From positions 186,001 to 250,000 of the forward strand of contig WGOC01000013.1 in NCBI GenBank assembly GCA_016124235.1: 64,000 nt of DNA, in the 5' to 3' direction. Below, one piece after another: positions 27,120 through 35,079 of the stretch; positions within the stretch are counted from its first letter, which is position 1, and every line of letters starts with the position of its first letter. The notes beneath the pieces were generated by a model. That model was given only the letters and a program-made list of their open reading frames with translations. It was not told the DNA's origin and did no database searches. This DNA comes from a bacterium (GTDB lineage: Bacteria > Verrucomicrobiota > Verrucomicrobiia > Limisphaerales > RI-55). The translations under genes and the position numbers were made by a program.

Positions 27120-29415
27120 CAAATTGTTCGATCGGCTGCGTGGTGTTGGGATCCGGTCGTGGGATGTTGGTGCTGGTGTTGATCCATTGACGCAGGAGCT
27201 CGATGGCGCGCGCGTCCGGGACGTTGCGCGTGACGGGCGGCATCTGTGTGGCGAGTTCGGTGGAGTTGAGCCGGATGAACATGCTGGATTTGTGAACGTC
27301 TCCCGGCGTCGCGATTTTCAGATCGTCGATCCCCAGATTGTTCCGCACTCCGCCGTAGAAGATTCCCTGTTTGGAGAGCGGGGTTTCAAATCGCGCGTCC
27401 CACTGCGCTCCGGTGCCGCCCGGGCGATGACAGTTCGCGCAATTGCCGTCGAGGTAGGAGCGCATACGATCGTCCACGGAGGCGCGTGCGTCGTCGCTCT
27501 TCACCGTGTGGGGAAGCGCGGCGAGTGAACCCTCATCAAGCTTGGTGGTGAACATTCCCATGGTGTTCCATTTGCGAAGCTGATTCGCGCTCGTTCCATT
27601 CGGGTAAGTGAAATCGCCATTGAGCTGACGCGCCTTCGGGCCAAGCACAAATCCAGCATTGGGCGTGTGACAAAGAATGCACGCGCCGCGCGAAGGGTAC
27701 GTCCACGTTTGTTCATGCGCGACACCGTGCGCGTCCTGCGTTTTCAACACTTCCTCTTCGCCCTCCGCTTTTACCAGATCGGCATCACTGCCATCTGCGC
27801 GCCAACGATACGTCGCGCCGTAGCCGAACTTGCCGGTGTCATCCAGAACCAATACGCGTGTTTCGAGGCGTCGCTTGTTCGCGTCGGATTTGTTCGTCGC
27901 AATGTTCAGTTGCTGCACGAAGAGCGCGCCGCCCGGCCAGGTGAATTCGTTGGCCGGCGAGAAGCCAATCTTCTTGCCCTCCGGCAACATGACCCAACGC
28001 TGGATGTCCGCGCCGTCCACCCAGATCGTGCTGTTCAACGTGTAAGGAACAAACCCGGCACGCGGCGTGAGCGCGTTGTCGGTAAAAATTCCGGTCGCAG
28101 AAAGTGTGGCGGGCATGGCGCCCTCTGAATTGGCGGGAAGGTTGATTCCCTTGAGTACAAGACGGGCGTTGCGATCAACCGGCTTTTGCGCGAGCTCCAC
28201 GTCCTGATCGCCGCCGATCCATCGCACTCGCCAGAGCGATCCGTTGTGGCTTGCGCTGTTCGCTTCGTCCGAGCCGCCGGGAATCCCCGCGCGTTCGATG
28301 TACCAAAGCGAGCCGTCCGGGGCGGTGGCGATGTCCAACGCGCGGTTGATGCCGTCGGCAAAATCGTGTCGCACCGATGGCTGCGCGGGATCGATGTATT
28401 TGATCCAACCGCCGTAGTCGCCGAAGAAAAACTTGCCCGTGTATTGCGCCGGGAACGCATCGTTGCCCGGGTGCGCCGGATTGTAAAAATCACCGCCGCA
28501 CAACGCGAGGCCCTTGCCGATGCCGTGATCGTAAGGATACTCCGGCGCGCGGTAGTCGGCGGGTAATTCCTGATTGCGCGGCGGGCCGTCGATCTTCGGC
28601 CAGCCGTAGTTCACGCGCACCGGCGCACTCGCGGTCTCGTAGCGTTCGATCTGCTCAAACTGCGCGCCGACCATGCTGATATAGAGCTTCCCCGTTCCCG
28701 GCTGCACGGCGATGCTGAACGGATTGCGCAGACCAAGCGCGACGATCGCGCGGTTCTTCCCAGCGAATTCGTCGTAGTACGGATTGTCGGTCGGAATCGA
28801 GCCGTCCTTGTTCCAGCGCATCAGCTTGCCGAGCAGATTGCCGGGATCCTGCGCGTTCGTGTCCTTCGCATTTTCGCCGGTGCTCAGATAGAGTTTTCCG
28901 TCCGCGCCAAAGGCCAATCCGCCGCCGTTGTGCCAGCCGATCTTTGACAGATTGTCGATCTCGATCAGCACGACCTCGCTGTCGTGCACCGCCGCGTCGC
29001 CCTTCGCGGTGAACCGGCTGACGCGATTGTTGCTCGATGTGTGTCGGGTGTCCTTTGGATCGCGATTGTGCGTGTAATAAACGTAAACCCAGCCGTTGCT
29101 CTCGAAGTCGGGATCAAAACACACGCTCAACAATCCGCGTTCGTTCCAGCTGTCGATCTTGTCCGTGAGATCGAGAAACGGTTGCGTGAGCAACTTCCCG
29201 TCGCGCACGACACGCAGCACGCCGTGCTTCTCGCAAAGGAACAAGCGCCCGTCCGGCGCAAACGCCATCGTCGTCGGATTGAGCCCGGTCGCCACTTGTG
29301 TCTCGGCGAAACCCGGCGGCAGGTTTGCAGCACGGGCGCTTGCGGTTCCCATCAACAACATCCCGGCGACGCAACCGAACAATGCGGCGGGCAAATACGA
29401 TTTTCTATCGAGCAT
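27115..29415 (-). CDS. Exported PQQ-type sugar dehydrogenase with C-terminal dihaem cytochrome domain
   Basis: A 766-residue secreted protein: signal peptide to about residue 30, then a glucose/sorbosone dehydrogenase-like beta-propeller (~residues 35-430) with AFAPDGRLFLCEKHG, FDPDFESNGWVYVYYT and HNGGGLAFGADGKLYLSTGE. The C-terminal region has two c-type haem sites, C-I-L-C-H and C-A-N-C-H, and a likely methionine ligand in ATQMPPV. The family oxidises sugars or alcohols with PQQ and passes electrons to haem. The start at 29415 is chosen because the signal peptide begins there. A similar dehydrogenase with an N-terminal haem domain lies just upstream on the same strand. Substrate is unknown. 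Confidence 0.85.
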   Translation of the reverse strand: MLDRKSYLPAALFGCVAGMLLMGTASARAANLPPGFAETQVATGLNPTTMAFAPDGRLFLCEKHGVLRVVRDGKLLTQPFLDLTDKIDSWNERGLLSVCFDPDFESNGWVYVYYTHNRDPKDTRHTSSNNRVSRFTAKGDAAVHDSEVVLIEIDNLSKIGWHNGGGLAFGADGKLYLSTGENAKDTNAQDPGNLLGKLMRWNKDGSIPTDNPYYDEFAGKNRAIVALGLRNPFSIAVQPGTGKLYISMVGAQFEQIERYETASAPVRVNYGWPKIDGPPRNQELPADYRAPEYPYDHGIGKGLALCGGDFYNPAHPGNDAFPAQYTGKFFFGDYGGWIKYIDPAQPSVRHDFADGINRALDIATAPDGSLWYIERAGIPGGSDEANSASHNGSLWRVRWIGGDQDVELAQKPVDRNARLVLKGINLPANSEGAMPATLSATGIFTDNALTPRAGFVPYTLNSTIWVDGADIQRWVMLPEGKKIGFSPANEFTWPGGALFVQQLNIATNKSDANKRRLETRVLVLDDTGKFGYGATYRWRADGSDADLVKAEGEEEVLKTQDAHGVAHEQTWTYPSRGACILCHTPNAGFVLGPKARQLNGDFTYPNGTSANQLRKWNTMGMFTTKLDEGSLAALPHTVKSDDARASVDDRMRSYLDGNCANCHRPGGTGAQWDARFETPLSKQGIFYGGVRNNLGIDDLKIATPGDVHKSSMFIRLNSTELATQMPPVTRNVPDARAIELLRQWINTSTNIPRPDPNTTQPIEQFE

Positions 29416-29514
29416 GGTATAAAATTCTATGCGATCTCCGACGCGAAACGCGACCCGATCAGGACGCCACATTCGGCGACTTCATTCAACCGGGCGTTGT
29501 TCCTCTCCGACAAC

Positions 29515-29561
29515 AAAAAACAAGGAGCCGAGACGGGCAGTCCCGCGCACGACTCCTTGTT
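29515..29561 (-). terminator. Rho-independent terminator after the second PQQ dehydrogenase gene
   Basis: Read on the minus strand this is AACAAGGAG, a GC-containing inner loop region, CTCCTTGTT and then a T-run (TTTTTTG). The 9-bp outer stem is perfect. It starts 43 bp after the stop codon of the gene ending at 29604, so it should end that transcript before the next gene. Confidence 0.75.
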
Positions 29562-29603
29562 GGTTTGAGTTAAAATTGGTCCAAACGCACGCTGCTAGCG
29601 AAG

Positions 29604-31388
29604 TCAGTCCTCCTTCGTTTTGTTAAACTCGGTCTTCGAGAAATCGATCTGGTAGATCATGCCGTTGAAGCCGACGACGTAGATATTGCCCGCTTCGTCT
29701 TCGCCGAACGAGACGACAGGCTGTGGCGATTTGCCGATGACGCGCGCGGATTCCAGCACGCCGTCTTTCTGCTTCAAGGCGAAGAGCAGATTGGACGTGT
29801 AGTCGCCGCAGATGTAGGTGCCGTAGAAGGAGGAATCCTTGTCGCCGCGATACACGAAACCGCCAGTGACGGACGCGCCGTATTTGCGACGATACGCGAA
29901 CACGGGCGGCGTGTAGGCGCGATCGGCGTACCGGTATTCGTTCGAGAATGGCTCGAAGCCTTCATACACATTCCAGCCGTAGTTGTGGCCGGGTTGCACG
30001 ATGTCGACTTCCTCCACGCGATTCTGGCCAACGTCGCCGAGCCAGAGATCGCCGGTCACCCGGTCGAAGCAGAAACGCCACGGATTGCGAAAGCCATAGG
30101 CCCAGATTTCAGGCCGCACGTCGCTGCGCTTCACAAACGGGTTGTCCTTGGGAATGGAATACGCGCGATCGTCCGTCGGATGATCGACGTCGATTCGCAT
30201 GATGGTGCCGAGCAATGTGGACGTATCCTGCGCGTGCCCATTCGGATCGGTTTGCGGGCCGGTATCGCCCATCACGACGTAGAGATATCCGTCCGGTCCG
30301 AACTCGATGCAGCCGCCGCTGTGATCTTCCGCGACGCTCGTGAACCGGATGATCTCGCAGGCCGGCTTTCCGGAGTCCTTTTCGAATGCCTCGTCCACCT
30401 GCTTTTCTTCAATGATCGAGCGGACTTTGCCGTCCTCGAAGATCTGATAATAGAGGTAATATTTCCGGTTCTTCAAAAAATCCGGATGAAACGTCATGTC
30501 GAGCAAACCGTTCGGACCGCGATCGCTGAACACGCGTTCCGTCATGTCCGCGAATAGATTCTTCTTCTCACCGTCCGCCGTCTTTTCCATCCGCCAAATG
30601 AATCCCTTTTGATGCAGGACGAAGAACACGTTCGAATGACCAGGCATCTGATGAAATGCAGTCAAACCGGTGAGCACGCGGCCGCGCGGAATGGCAAGTG
30701 GCTCAGTGAAGAAAGGTTTCAAACCAACCGGTTGCGCCAGCTCGGGAATATCCACCGGCATACCACGATTGCTCGCGAGCATGTTCGCCGGTTGCTTGAG
30801 ATTGGCGAGATATTCGACGAGATCCGTGAATTCCTCGTGCGTCAGCCCGGCCTGCAAACCTTCGGGCATGAGTGAAATTTCGCTGCCGTGTTGCGAAGCG
30901 ATGTCTGCAGTGGGAATAGAAACGAGCTTCCCGTCCGCTCCCATCAATTCCACGCCTGCGTCACCGGACTTTTTGAGTATGCCCTGGTATTCCGCACCGG
31001 TCTTTGTGGTGACAACCACGGTGGTATAGCCGACCGCGATGCTGGCCGATGGTTCCAGCACCGCCTTGATCAAATCGCCGCGTCCGAACTTGTCGCCTGC
31101 GGCGAATAGGTCCGGTCCTGCCTTGCCCGCGCTGCCATCGGTCGTGTGGCAATTCGAGCACGCGAGTCGTTTTGGGTCGTGGAAAAGTTCTTCGCCGCGC
31201 TTCACGTCGCCCAAATGGTTCAAGGCGAAGTTGCGATAGGCCTCGCGATCACGATCGGCCGCGGTCGTTTGCGCGATGCCCTGCAACTGTAGACCAAGAA
31301 TTGCCCACGAAAGTGAGACACAAGGCAGGAGTTTGATGAACGTTTTCAAAGGTGAGCGAGCGTGATGATTTTGATCGTCGATCGTCAA
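29604..31388 (-). CDS. PQQ-type dehydrogenase with N-terminal c-type haem domain
   Basis: A 594-residue exported protein. A signal peptide lies around residues 14-40. Residues ~45-200 form a cytochrome c-like domain with C-S-N-C-H and the motifs of the putative haem-binding domain common in Verrucomicrobia and Planctomycetes (GRGDLIKAVLEPSASIAVGYT, DLVEYLANL). Residues ~220-585 are a glucose/sorbosone dehydrogenase propeller with CIEFGPDGYLYVVMGDTG and LWLGDVGQNRVEEVDIV. Both the TTG at 31388 and another TTG near 31349, closer to the signal peptide, could be the start. It follows trmB on the same strand. It probably oxidises a sugar in the periplasm and feeds electrons to a cytochrome chain; substrate unknown. 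Confidence 0.84.
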   Translation of the reverse strand: MTIDDQNHHARSPLKTFIKLLPCVSLSWAILGLQLQGIAQTTAADRDREAYRNFALNHLGDVKRGEELFHDPKRLACSNCHTTDGSAGKAGPDLFAAGDKFGRGDLIKAVLEPSASIAVGYTTVVVTTKTGAEYQGILKKSGDAGVELMGADGKLVSIPTADIASQHGSEISLMPEGLQAGLTHEEFTDLVEYLANLKQPANMLASNRGMPVDIPELAQPVGLKPFFTEPLAIPRGRVLTGLTAFHQMPGHSNVFFVLHQKGFIWRMEKTADGEKKNLFADMTERVFSDRGPNGLLDMTFHPDFLKNRKYYLYYQIFEDGKVRSIIEEKQVDEAFEKDSGKPACEIIRFTSVAEDHSGGCIEFGPDGYLYVVMGDTGPQTDPNGHAQDTSTLLGTIMRIDVDHPTDDRAYSIPKDNPFVKRSDVRPEIWAYGFRNPWRFCFDRVTGDLWLGDVGQNRVEEVDIVQPGHNYGWNVYEGFEPFSNEYRYADRAYTPPVFAYRRKYGASVTGGFVYRGDKDSSFYGTYICGDYTSNLLFALKQKDGVLESARVIGKSPQPVVSFGEDEAGNIYVVGFNGMIYQIDFSKTEFNKTKED

Positions 31389-31436
31389 GAGCCCAAACTT
31401 CTGTCCGGCGAAGTGACCCGATTATTCACGAAACCA

Positions 31437-32039
31437 CTACGCGGTCAGGCGATAAGCGGCATAGTTCGTCGGAATCCCCTGAGCGTTGAATTCCCGTTCG
31501 AAATCGGTCACGACAACTTTCAATTCGTCCGGAGTTTCAATTGCTTCGAATCGCGAGTCCGCCCCAAATACTTCGACCATCTGCTCGAAATACGGGATAT
31601 TGTCCGTTCGCAGGAAGACGGTTCCTTCTTTACGCAACGCCCCGGTGAGCACGTCGAGAAACGGGGGCTGAATCAATCGATTTTTGTGGTGCCGCTTCTT
31701 GGGCCACGGATCGGGAAAGTAGATGTGCATCGCTTCAACCGATCGCGGTTGGAGGAGATATTGGACGAAATAGGTCGCTTCGATCCGCATCAGGCGGATG
31801 TTGGTCAGACCTTCGCGCCGGCCACGACGATCGAGCTTGCCCAAGCGGCCTTTCAACCGTTCGACACCGATGAAATTTCGCTCCGGGTGCCGCGCCGCAA
31901 ATTGCCCGAGAAAGCCGCCGTCGCCGCACCCGATTTCCACTTCGAGTGGCTGGTCCTTTGCAAACATGGCGCGATAATCCAACCGGTCCACGTAGGACTC
32001 GGGCGTGTAGATCAAATTCTCGGGAGCGGCTGGGTTCAT
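31437..32039 (-). CDS. trmB: tRNA (guanine-N7)-methyltransferase
   Basis: It methylates G46 in the variable loop of tRNAs using S-adenosylmethionine. The 200-residue sequence shows the SAM motif EIGCGDGGFLGQFA, the following FIGVER, and the diagnostic IYFPDPWPKKRHHKNRL with the catalytic/binding aspartate and lysines. The C-terminal TDFEREF segment is also typical. The ATG at 32039 is preferred to one at 32081, which would add an unconserved tail. It is divergent from the yajQ homologue. Confidence 0.93.
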   Translation of the reverse strand: MNPAAPENLIYTPESYVDRLDYRAMFAKDQPLEVEIGCGDGGFLGQFAARHPERNFIGVERLKGRLGKLDRRGRREGLTNIRLMRIEATYFVQYLLQPRSVEAMHIYFPDPWPKKRHHKNRLIQPPFLDVLTGALRKEGTVFLRTDNIPYFEQMVEVFGADSRFEAIETPDELKVVVTDFEREFNAQGIPTNYAAYRLTA

Positions 32040-32134
32040 GGCTTCTGGTCGGCGGGAAGAAAGCAAAACTGATCGGCCCAAGGCAATTCATTTGCCGGTT
32101 GCCGCCGGCCCGCGAGACTCGATAGGCTGCCGGC

Positions 32135-32620
32135 ATGCCGACCTTTGATATCGTTTCCAAAGTTGATCTCATGGAAGTCCAGAACGCCGTGAACCAAGCA
32201 CAGAAGGAGCTGGCCAACCGGTTTGATTTCAAGGGCGCGAATGCCGAAATCACCCTCGACAAAGCCGAGATTAAACTGAAAGCCAACGACCAGTTCAAAA
32301 TTCAGGCGCTCGCGGAAATGGTCGTCGCCCGCGTCAGCAAACGCGGCATCAGCATGAAAAGCGTGGACCGGGGCGAGCCGGATATTTCACCGCTTGGCCA
32401 CGCCCGACAGACGATCAAAATCAAACAGGGCATCGAAGGGGCCGTTGGCAAACAGATCACCTCGTTTATTCGCGACACGAAGTTGAAGGTGACTGCGTCG
32501 ATTCAGGGCGACGAGGTTCGCGTCAGCGGCAAGAGCAAGGACGATCTCCAGGAAGTCATTGCCGCCGTGCAGGGCCACGATTTTCCGGTGGCGCTCAGTT
32601 TCGTCAATTTCCGGGACTGA
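32135..32620 (+). CDS. YajQ family nucleotide-binding protein
   Basis: A 161-residue cytoplasmic protein that matches YajQ along its whole length: it begins MPTFDIVSKVDLMEVQNAVNQ, has FDFKGANAEITLDKAEIKL, the KQGIEGAVGKQITSFIRDTKLKV block, and ends with DFPVALSFVNFRD. YajQ proteins have two ferredoxin-like domains, and some members bind cyclic di-GMP or nucleic acid. The exact role here is unknown. It is followed by rpoZ. Confidence 0.92.
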   Translation: MPTFDIVSKVDLMEVQNAVNQAQKELANRFDFKGANAEITLDKAEIKLKANDQFKIQALAEMVVARVSKRGISMKSVDRGEPDISPLGHARQTIKIKQGIEGAVGKQITSFIRDTKLKVTASIQGDEVRVSGKSKDDLQEVIAAVQGHDFPVALSFVNFRD

Positions 32621-32736
32621 CCTGCGTTTGCGAATCAGCCGAAAATGGCCGCCTGGCCGGCAAAATTTCTTATTGCATGGCCCCGGTCACCCGATATGGT
32701 TCCGCGCCCCGTCCCAGACGGATCATTTCCGAAACT

Positions 32737-32997
32737 ATGAACAGCGAATTGTGCAAACTGGCCCTGGAAAAAGTGGTCAACCCGAACGTCCTCGTGAATG
32801 TCGTTTCCCGGCGAGTCAAGCAATTGAATGCCGGCGGCGGCGGTATGGGACGCCCGCTGGTGCAGGATACGACGGGCATGGGTGCGGCCGACATTGCCCT
32901 GAAAGAGATTGTCGATGGCGCGATTGATTTCGAACTCCTGCTTCCCCAACCCGAAGGCGAAGGCGGGGCCAAGTCCAAGAAGAAAAAGAAGGGCTGA
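32737..32997 (+). CDS. rpoZ: DNA-directed RNA polymerase omega subunit
   Basis: An 86-residue protein that helps assemble RNA polymerase around beta prime. It begins MNSELCKLALEKV and has NPNVLVNVVSRRVKQL and ADIALKEIVDGAIDFE, which follow the omega pattern, and it ends in a lysine-rich tail (SKKKKKG). The glycine-rich GGGGMGRPL loop looks like the form seen in Verrucomicrobia. The start at 32737 is chosen because the upstream in-frame sequence (from 32677) is not conserved-looking. Its neighbour smpB also belongs to the core gene-expression set. Confidence 0.85.
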   Translation: MNSELCKLALEKVVNPNVLVNVVSRRVKQLNAGGGGMGRPLVQDTTGMGAADIALKEIVDGAIDFELLLPQPEGEGGAKSKKKKKG

Positions 32998-33025
32998 GCC
33001 CAGCCGAATTGAACTTTATCGCGAG

Positions 33026-33051
33026 CGGCCGGAAGTCCATGCTTCCGGCCG
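33026..33051 (+). promoter_or_regulatory. Strong hairpin just before smpB
   Basis: A perfect 10-bp stem (CGGCCGGAAG and CTTCCGGCCG) with a six-base loop ends nine bases before the smpB start codon and is followed by a short T-run (AAGCGTTTT). It may be a terminator for rpoZ or an attenuator that controls smpB. There is no Shine-Dalgarno sequence between hairpin and start codon. Confidence 0.55.
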
Positions 33052-33060
33052 AAGCGTTTT

Positions 33061-33516
33061 ATGGCGGACATCGTCACCAACGCAAAAGCCCGGCGCGATT
33101 ACCACATCCTCGAGACGTTCGAGGCCGGTCTCGTGTTGCGCGGCACCGAGGTGAAATCGCTGCGCGCGGGCAAGGCGCAAATCAGCGATGCGTTTGCCCG
33201 GGTCGAAAAAGGCGAAGTCTGGCTCTACAATTCGCACATTGAGGAATACTCCCACGGCAACCGCCAGAACCACGTTCCCAAGGGAAAACGCAAGCTGCTG
33301 CTGAACCGGAACGAGATTCGCAAATTGTTCGAGCTCGCAGCCGTGAAAGGTAATTCACTGGTGCCGCTTTCGTTCTACTGGAAGAACGGCAAGGTGAAGG
33401 TGAATCTGGCGGTCGGCAAAGGCAAAGCCTACCACGACAAACGCGAGGATCTGAAAAAGAAGACGGCCGACCGCGATATCAAGCGGGCGATGATGTCCGA
33501 CACAAAGGGTCGGTAG
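33061..33516 (+). CDS. smpB: SsrA-binding protein SmpB
   Basis: It binds tmRNA and delivers it to stalled ribosomes for trans-translation. The 151-residue length and motifs are standard: NAKARRDYHILETFEAGLVL, GTEVKSLRAGKAQISDAF, HIEEYSHGN, RKLLLNRNEI and GKGKAYHDKREDLKKK. The last 13 codons and stop are repeated about 1.5 kb downstream beyond a restriction-modification cassette, so the 3' end of this gene appears to be the insertion site of that cassette. The gene itself is intact. No tmRNA gene was found beside it. Confidence 0.95.
   Translation: MADIVTNAKARRDYHILETFEAGLVLRGTEVKSLRAGKAQISDAFARVEKGEVWLYNSHIEEYSHGNRQNHVPKGKRKLLLNRNEIRKLFELAAVKGNSLVPLSFYWKNGKVKVNLAVGKGKAYHDKREDLKKKTADRDIKRAMMSDTKGR
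33473..33516 (+). repeat. Left copy of duplicated smpB 3' end
   Basis: A 44-bp segment that covers the last 13 codons and stop of smpB. It aligns with 35036-35079 with five mismatches. Three of these are silent, one of them swapping TAG for TAA; the other two fall together in one codon and give Thr to Ser. The repeat bounds the left side of the restriction-modification cassette. Confidence 0.85.
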
Positions 33517-33522
33517 GTCGGG

Positions 33523-34089
33523 CTATTCTTTCGATCTGCGGCCGCGATTCGTCACTTTTTTGGGAAGTGGCTTTTCAGAAAGTCCGTCGTGTTCCACGGC
33601 CATGATTACAATGGGATAGGACTGGGCTTCTCTCAACTCTTCCTCCACATATCGGACGGCGTAACTAAAATTGGCGACGCGATCAGTCAGATAATACTCA
33701 AAATCGTCTGAAGGCACCACGATTACCCCCGCATCAATCTGACTGTCTTGAAGGCCGTTGCGGATGTGAACGATATCTCGGGCCAACAAATCACTCCTGC
33801 CGGACACTTGAATCTCAACTCCGAGCCGGGACACGATCGTGCTGTTATAGCGCATTCTTTTGACCCAGTCGATGTCGCCAGATTTGGAACCAATCCAATC
33901 GTTTTGATTGCCAAAGGCGCTATCAATCAACTCACGGACAACTCCAGCACTGTTAGCCTGCTTTTCGGGCTGTATGTTAACCTCGGTTTGAATCAAGATT
34001 TCTTGTAACTCGAGGAATAGATGCGAAAGCCCCAAACGGCAGATTTTTTCACGCGATCCGCCGTAGAACCTCATTTTTGTGATCTTCAT
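33523..34089 (-). CDS. BglII/BstYI-like type II restriction endonuclease
   Basis: A 188-residue cytoplasmic protein. It resembles the BglII family: around residues 70-110 it has GDIDWVKRMR, then VEIQVSGRSDLLARDIVHI, giving candidate metal-binding aspartates D72/D74 and the unusual E92-x-Q94 pair that replaces the E-x-K of most restriction enzymes and is found in BglII. BglII and BstYI cut A^GATCT and R^GATCY, so a GATC-centred site is expected but not proven. The gene starts inside the end of the methyltransferase gene (41-bp overlap), which couples its translation to production of the protecting enzyme. Confidence 0.72.
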   Translation of the reverse strand: MKITKMRFYGGSREKICRLGLSHLFLELQEILIQTEVNIQPEKQANSAGVVRELIDSAFGNQNDWIGSKSGDIDWVKRMRYNSTIVSRLGVEIQVSGRSDLLARDIVHIRNGLQDSQIDAGVIVVPSDDFEYYLTDRVANFSYAVRYVEEELREAQSYPIVIMAVEHDGLSEKPLPKKVTNRGRRSKE

Positions 34090-34951
34090 TCGTATAAAAA
34101 CAATCCTTCACTGAAAAGCCCGGTTTCTGGATCAACGAAAGTGGGTACCCATCTTCAAGACGCCTCTGGATGTGGTGGCAATCAAACAGTTCCGTCCCGA
34201 TCCAATTTCGGTGCAGGTTTTCCGCCGCCTGATAAGTCGAACCTCCCCCTCCAAACGGATCAAAAACTAAATCTCCAGGATTTGTTGAGATCAGCAACGC
34301 CCGCTCCGGCACGATCAGTTTCAGTTCGTTTACACCTGGTCGAACTTTAAACTTCTTATGACGATTGGGAGATGTGTCATCCCAGAAATCAGAAAGGTTC
34401 AGCCCTGCTGGATTGAGCTTGTCCCGATGCCCTCCATAATCCTTCAACTCCTTTCGACAATGGCGACAAACCGGCACGGGAAGACGAACTCGGTTGAACG
34501 TTGCTGGAGTGCCTCTTGTATAATAAAGAAGCGCATAGTGCGCTGGGTACAGCTTCCGTCCCCTTGGAAAAGTGCCCTTCATCGACAGAGCAATCCAGTG
34601 ACGGAAGTCCATCCTCTCATTGAGGAAACCAGCAAACCTCACGGCTAGTTCCGGAAGTGCATACAGAAAAAAACTCCCACCCGGCTTTATTACGCGGCAG
34701 CATTCGTAAATCCAGGATTTGCACCACTCATAGTATTGATTCTCCCTAACTCGATCATTGAAGCCGTTTTTGTAGTCCTTTCCGATGTTGAATGGCGGAT
34801 CGGCAAACACACAATCGACGATCTCGGATCGCATCGCCGCGAGCACTTCGAGGCAGTCCTTCTGATACAACACGCCATGGCTTGTTGTCAGAAATGGCGC
34901 AAACGGGATGGCCGCGCCCGGATCCAACCCCTGATTTTGGTGATTTGCCAC
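34049..34951 (-). CDS. Beta-class DNA methyltransferase of the restriction-modification pair
   Basis: A 300-residue SAM-dependent methyltransferase that modifies an exocyclic amino group (N6-adenine or N4-cytosine). The catalytic motif D51-P-P-F54 comes before the SAM-binding motif DPFGGGGS (231-238), the order of the beta class. Between them lies the target-recognition region with a C162-x2-C165 and a later histidine, which may form a small zinc site. The start is a GTG at 34951 with GGAGAG about a dozen bases before it, one of the few such sequences in the window. It overlaps the endonuclease gene. BglII's own methylase modifies cytosine N4, but the DPPF motif does not decide between the two bases. 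Confidence 0.85.
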   Translation of the reverse strand: MANHQNQGLDPGAAIPFAPFLTTSHGVLYQKDCLEVLAAMRSEIVDCVFADPPFNIGKDYKNGFNDRVRENQYYEWCKSWIYECCRVIKPGGSFFLYALPELAVRFAGFLNERMDFRHWIALSMKGTFPRGRKLYPAHYALLYYTRGTPATFNRVRLPVPVCRHCRKELKDYGGHRDKLNPAGLNLSDFWDDTSPNRHKKFKVRPGVNELKLIVPERALLISTNPGDLVFDPFGGGGSTYQAAENLHRNWIGTELFDCHHIQRRLEDGYPLSLIQKPGFSVKDCFYTNEDHKNEVLRRIA

Positions 34952-35035
34952 ACAGAGGTTTTCGCTCTCCTAAGTTAGAAAGTCAACTTGGTGATCATGT
35001 TGAATCGTTTAGGCCAGAAAAGATATTAGATTGGA

Positions 35036-35079
35036 GCGATATCAAGCGAGCGATGATGTCCGATTCGAAGGGTCGGTAA
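35036..35079 (+). repeat. Right (displaced) copy of the smpB 3' end
   Basis: The segment encodes DIKRAMMSDSKGR and a TAA stop in the smpB frame but has no gene in front of it. It is the displaced tail of smpB or a tail brought in by the cassette. On the opposite strand it contains the last codons of the glycosyltransferase gene that ends at 35042, so the ancestral layout was probably smpB and the glycosyltransferase converging with overlapping ends. Confidence 0.85.

Larger units (their letters stand above)
33517..35035. mobile_element. Restriction-modification island inserted at smpB
   Basis: The segment between the two copies of the smpB tail holds only the endonuclease and methyltransferase genes, is AT-richer than its surroundings, and carries no integrase or transposase. 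Restriction-modification cassettes are known to insert with long target duplications, and integrating elements often carry a replacement for the gene end they target. Either route would give this structure. The right copy differs at mostly synonymous sites, which suggests it diverged as coding sequence, for instance in another lineage. Confidence 0.65.

Noticed and set aside
33517..35035. Integrase-driven genomic island at smpB
   Set aside because: The flanks look like an attachment-site duplication, but no integrase or recombinase gene is present, so only a cassette of unknown mechanism is claimed.
33061..35079. A tmRNA (ssrA) gene beside smpB
   Set aside because: tmRNA often neighbours smpB and is a common integration site, but I could not find the tag-coding region or the tRNA-like ends here.
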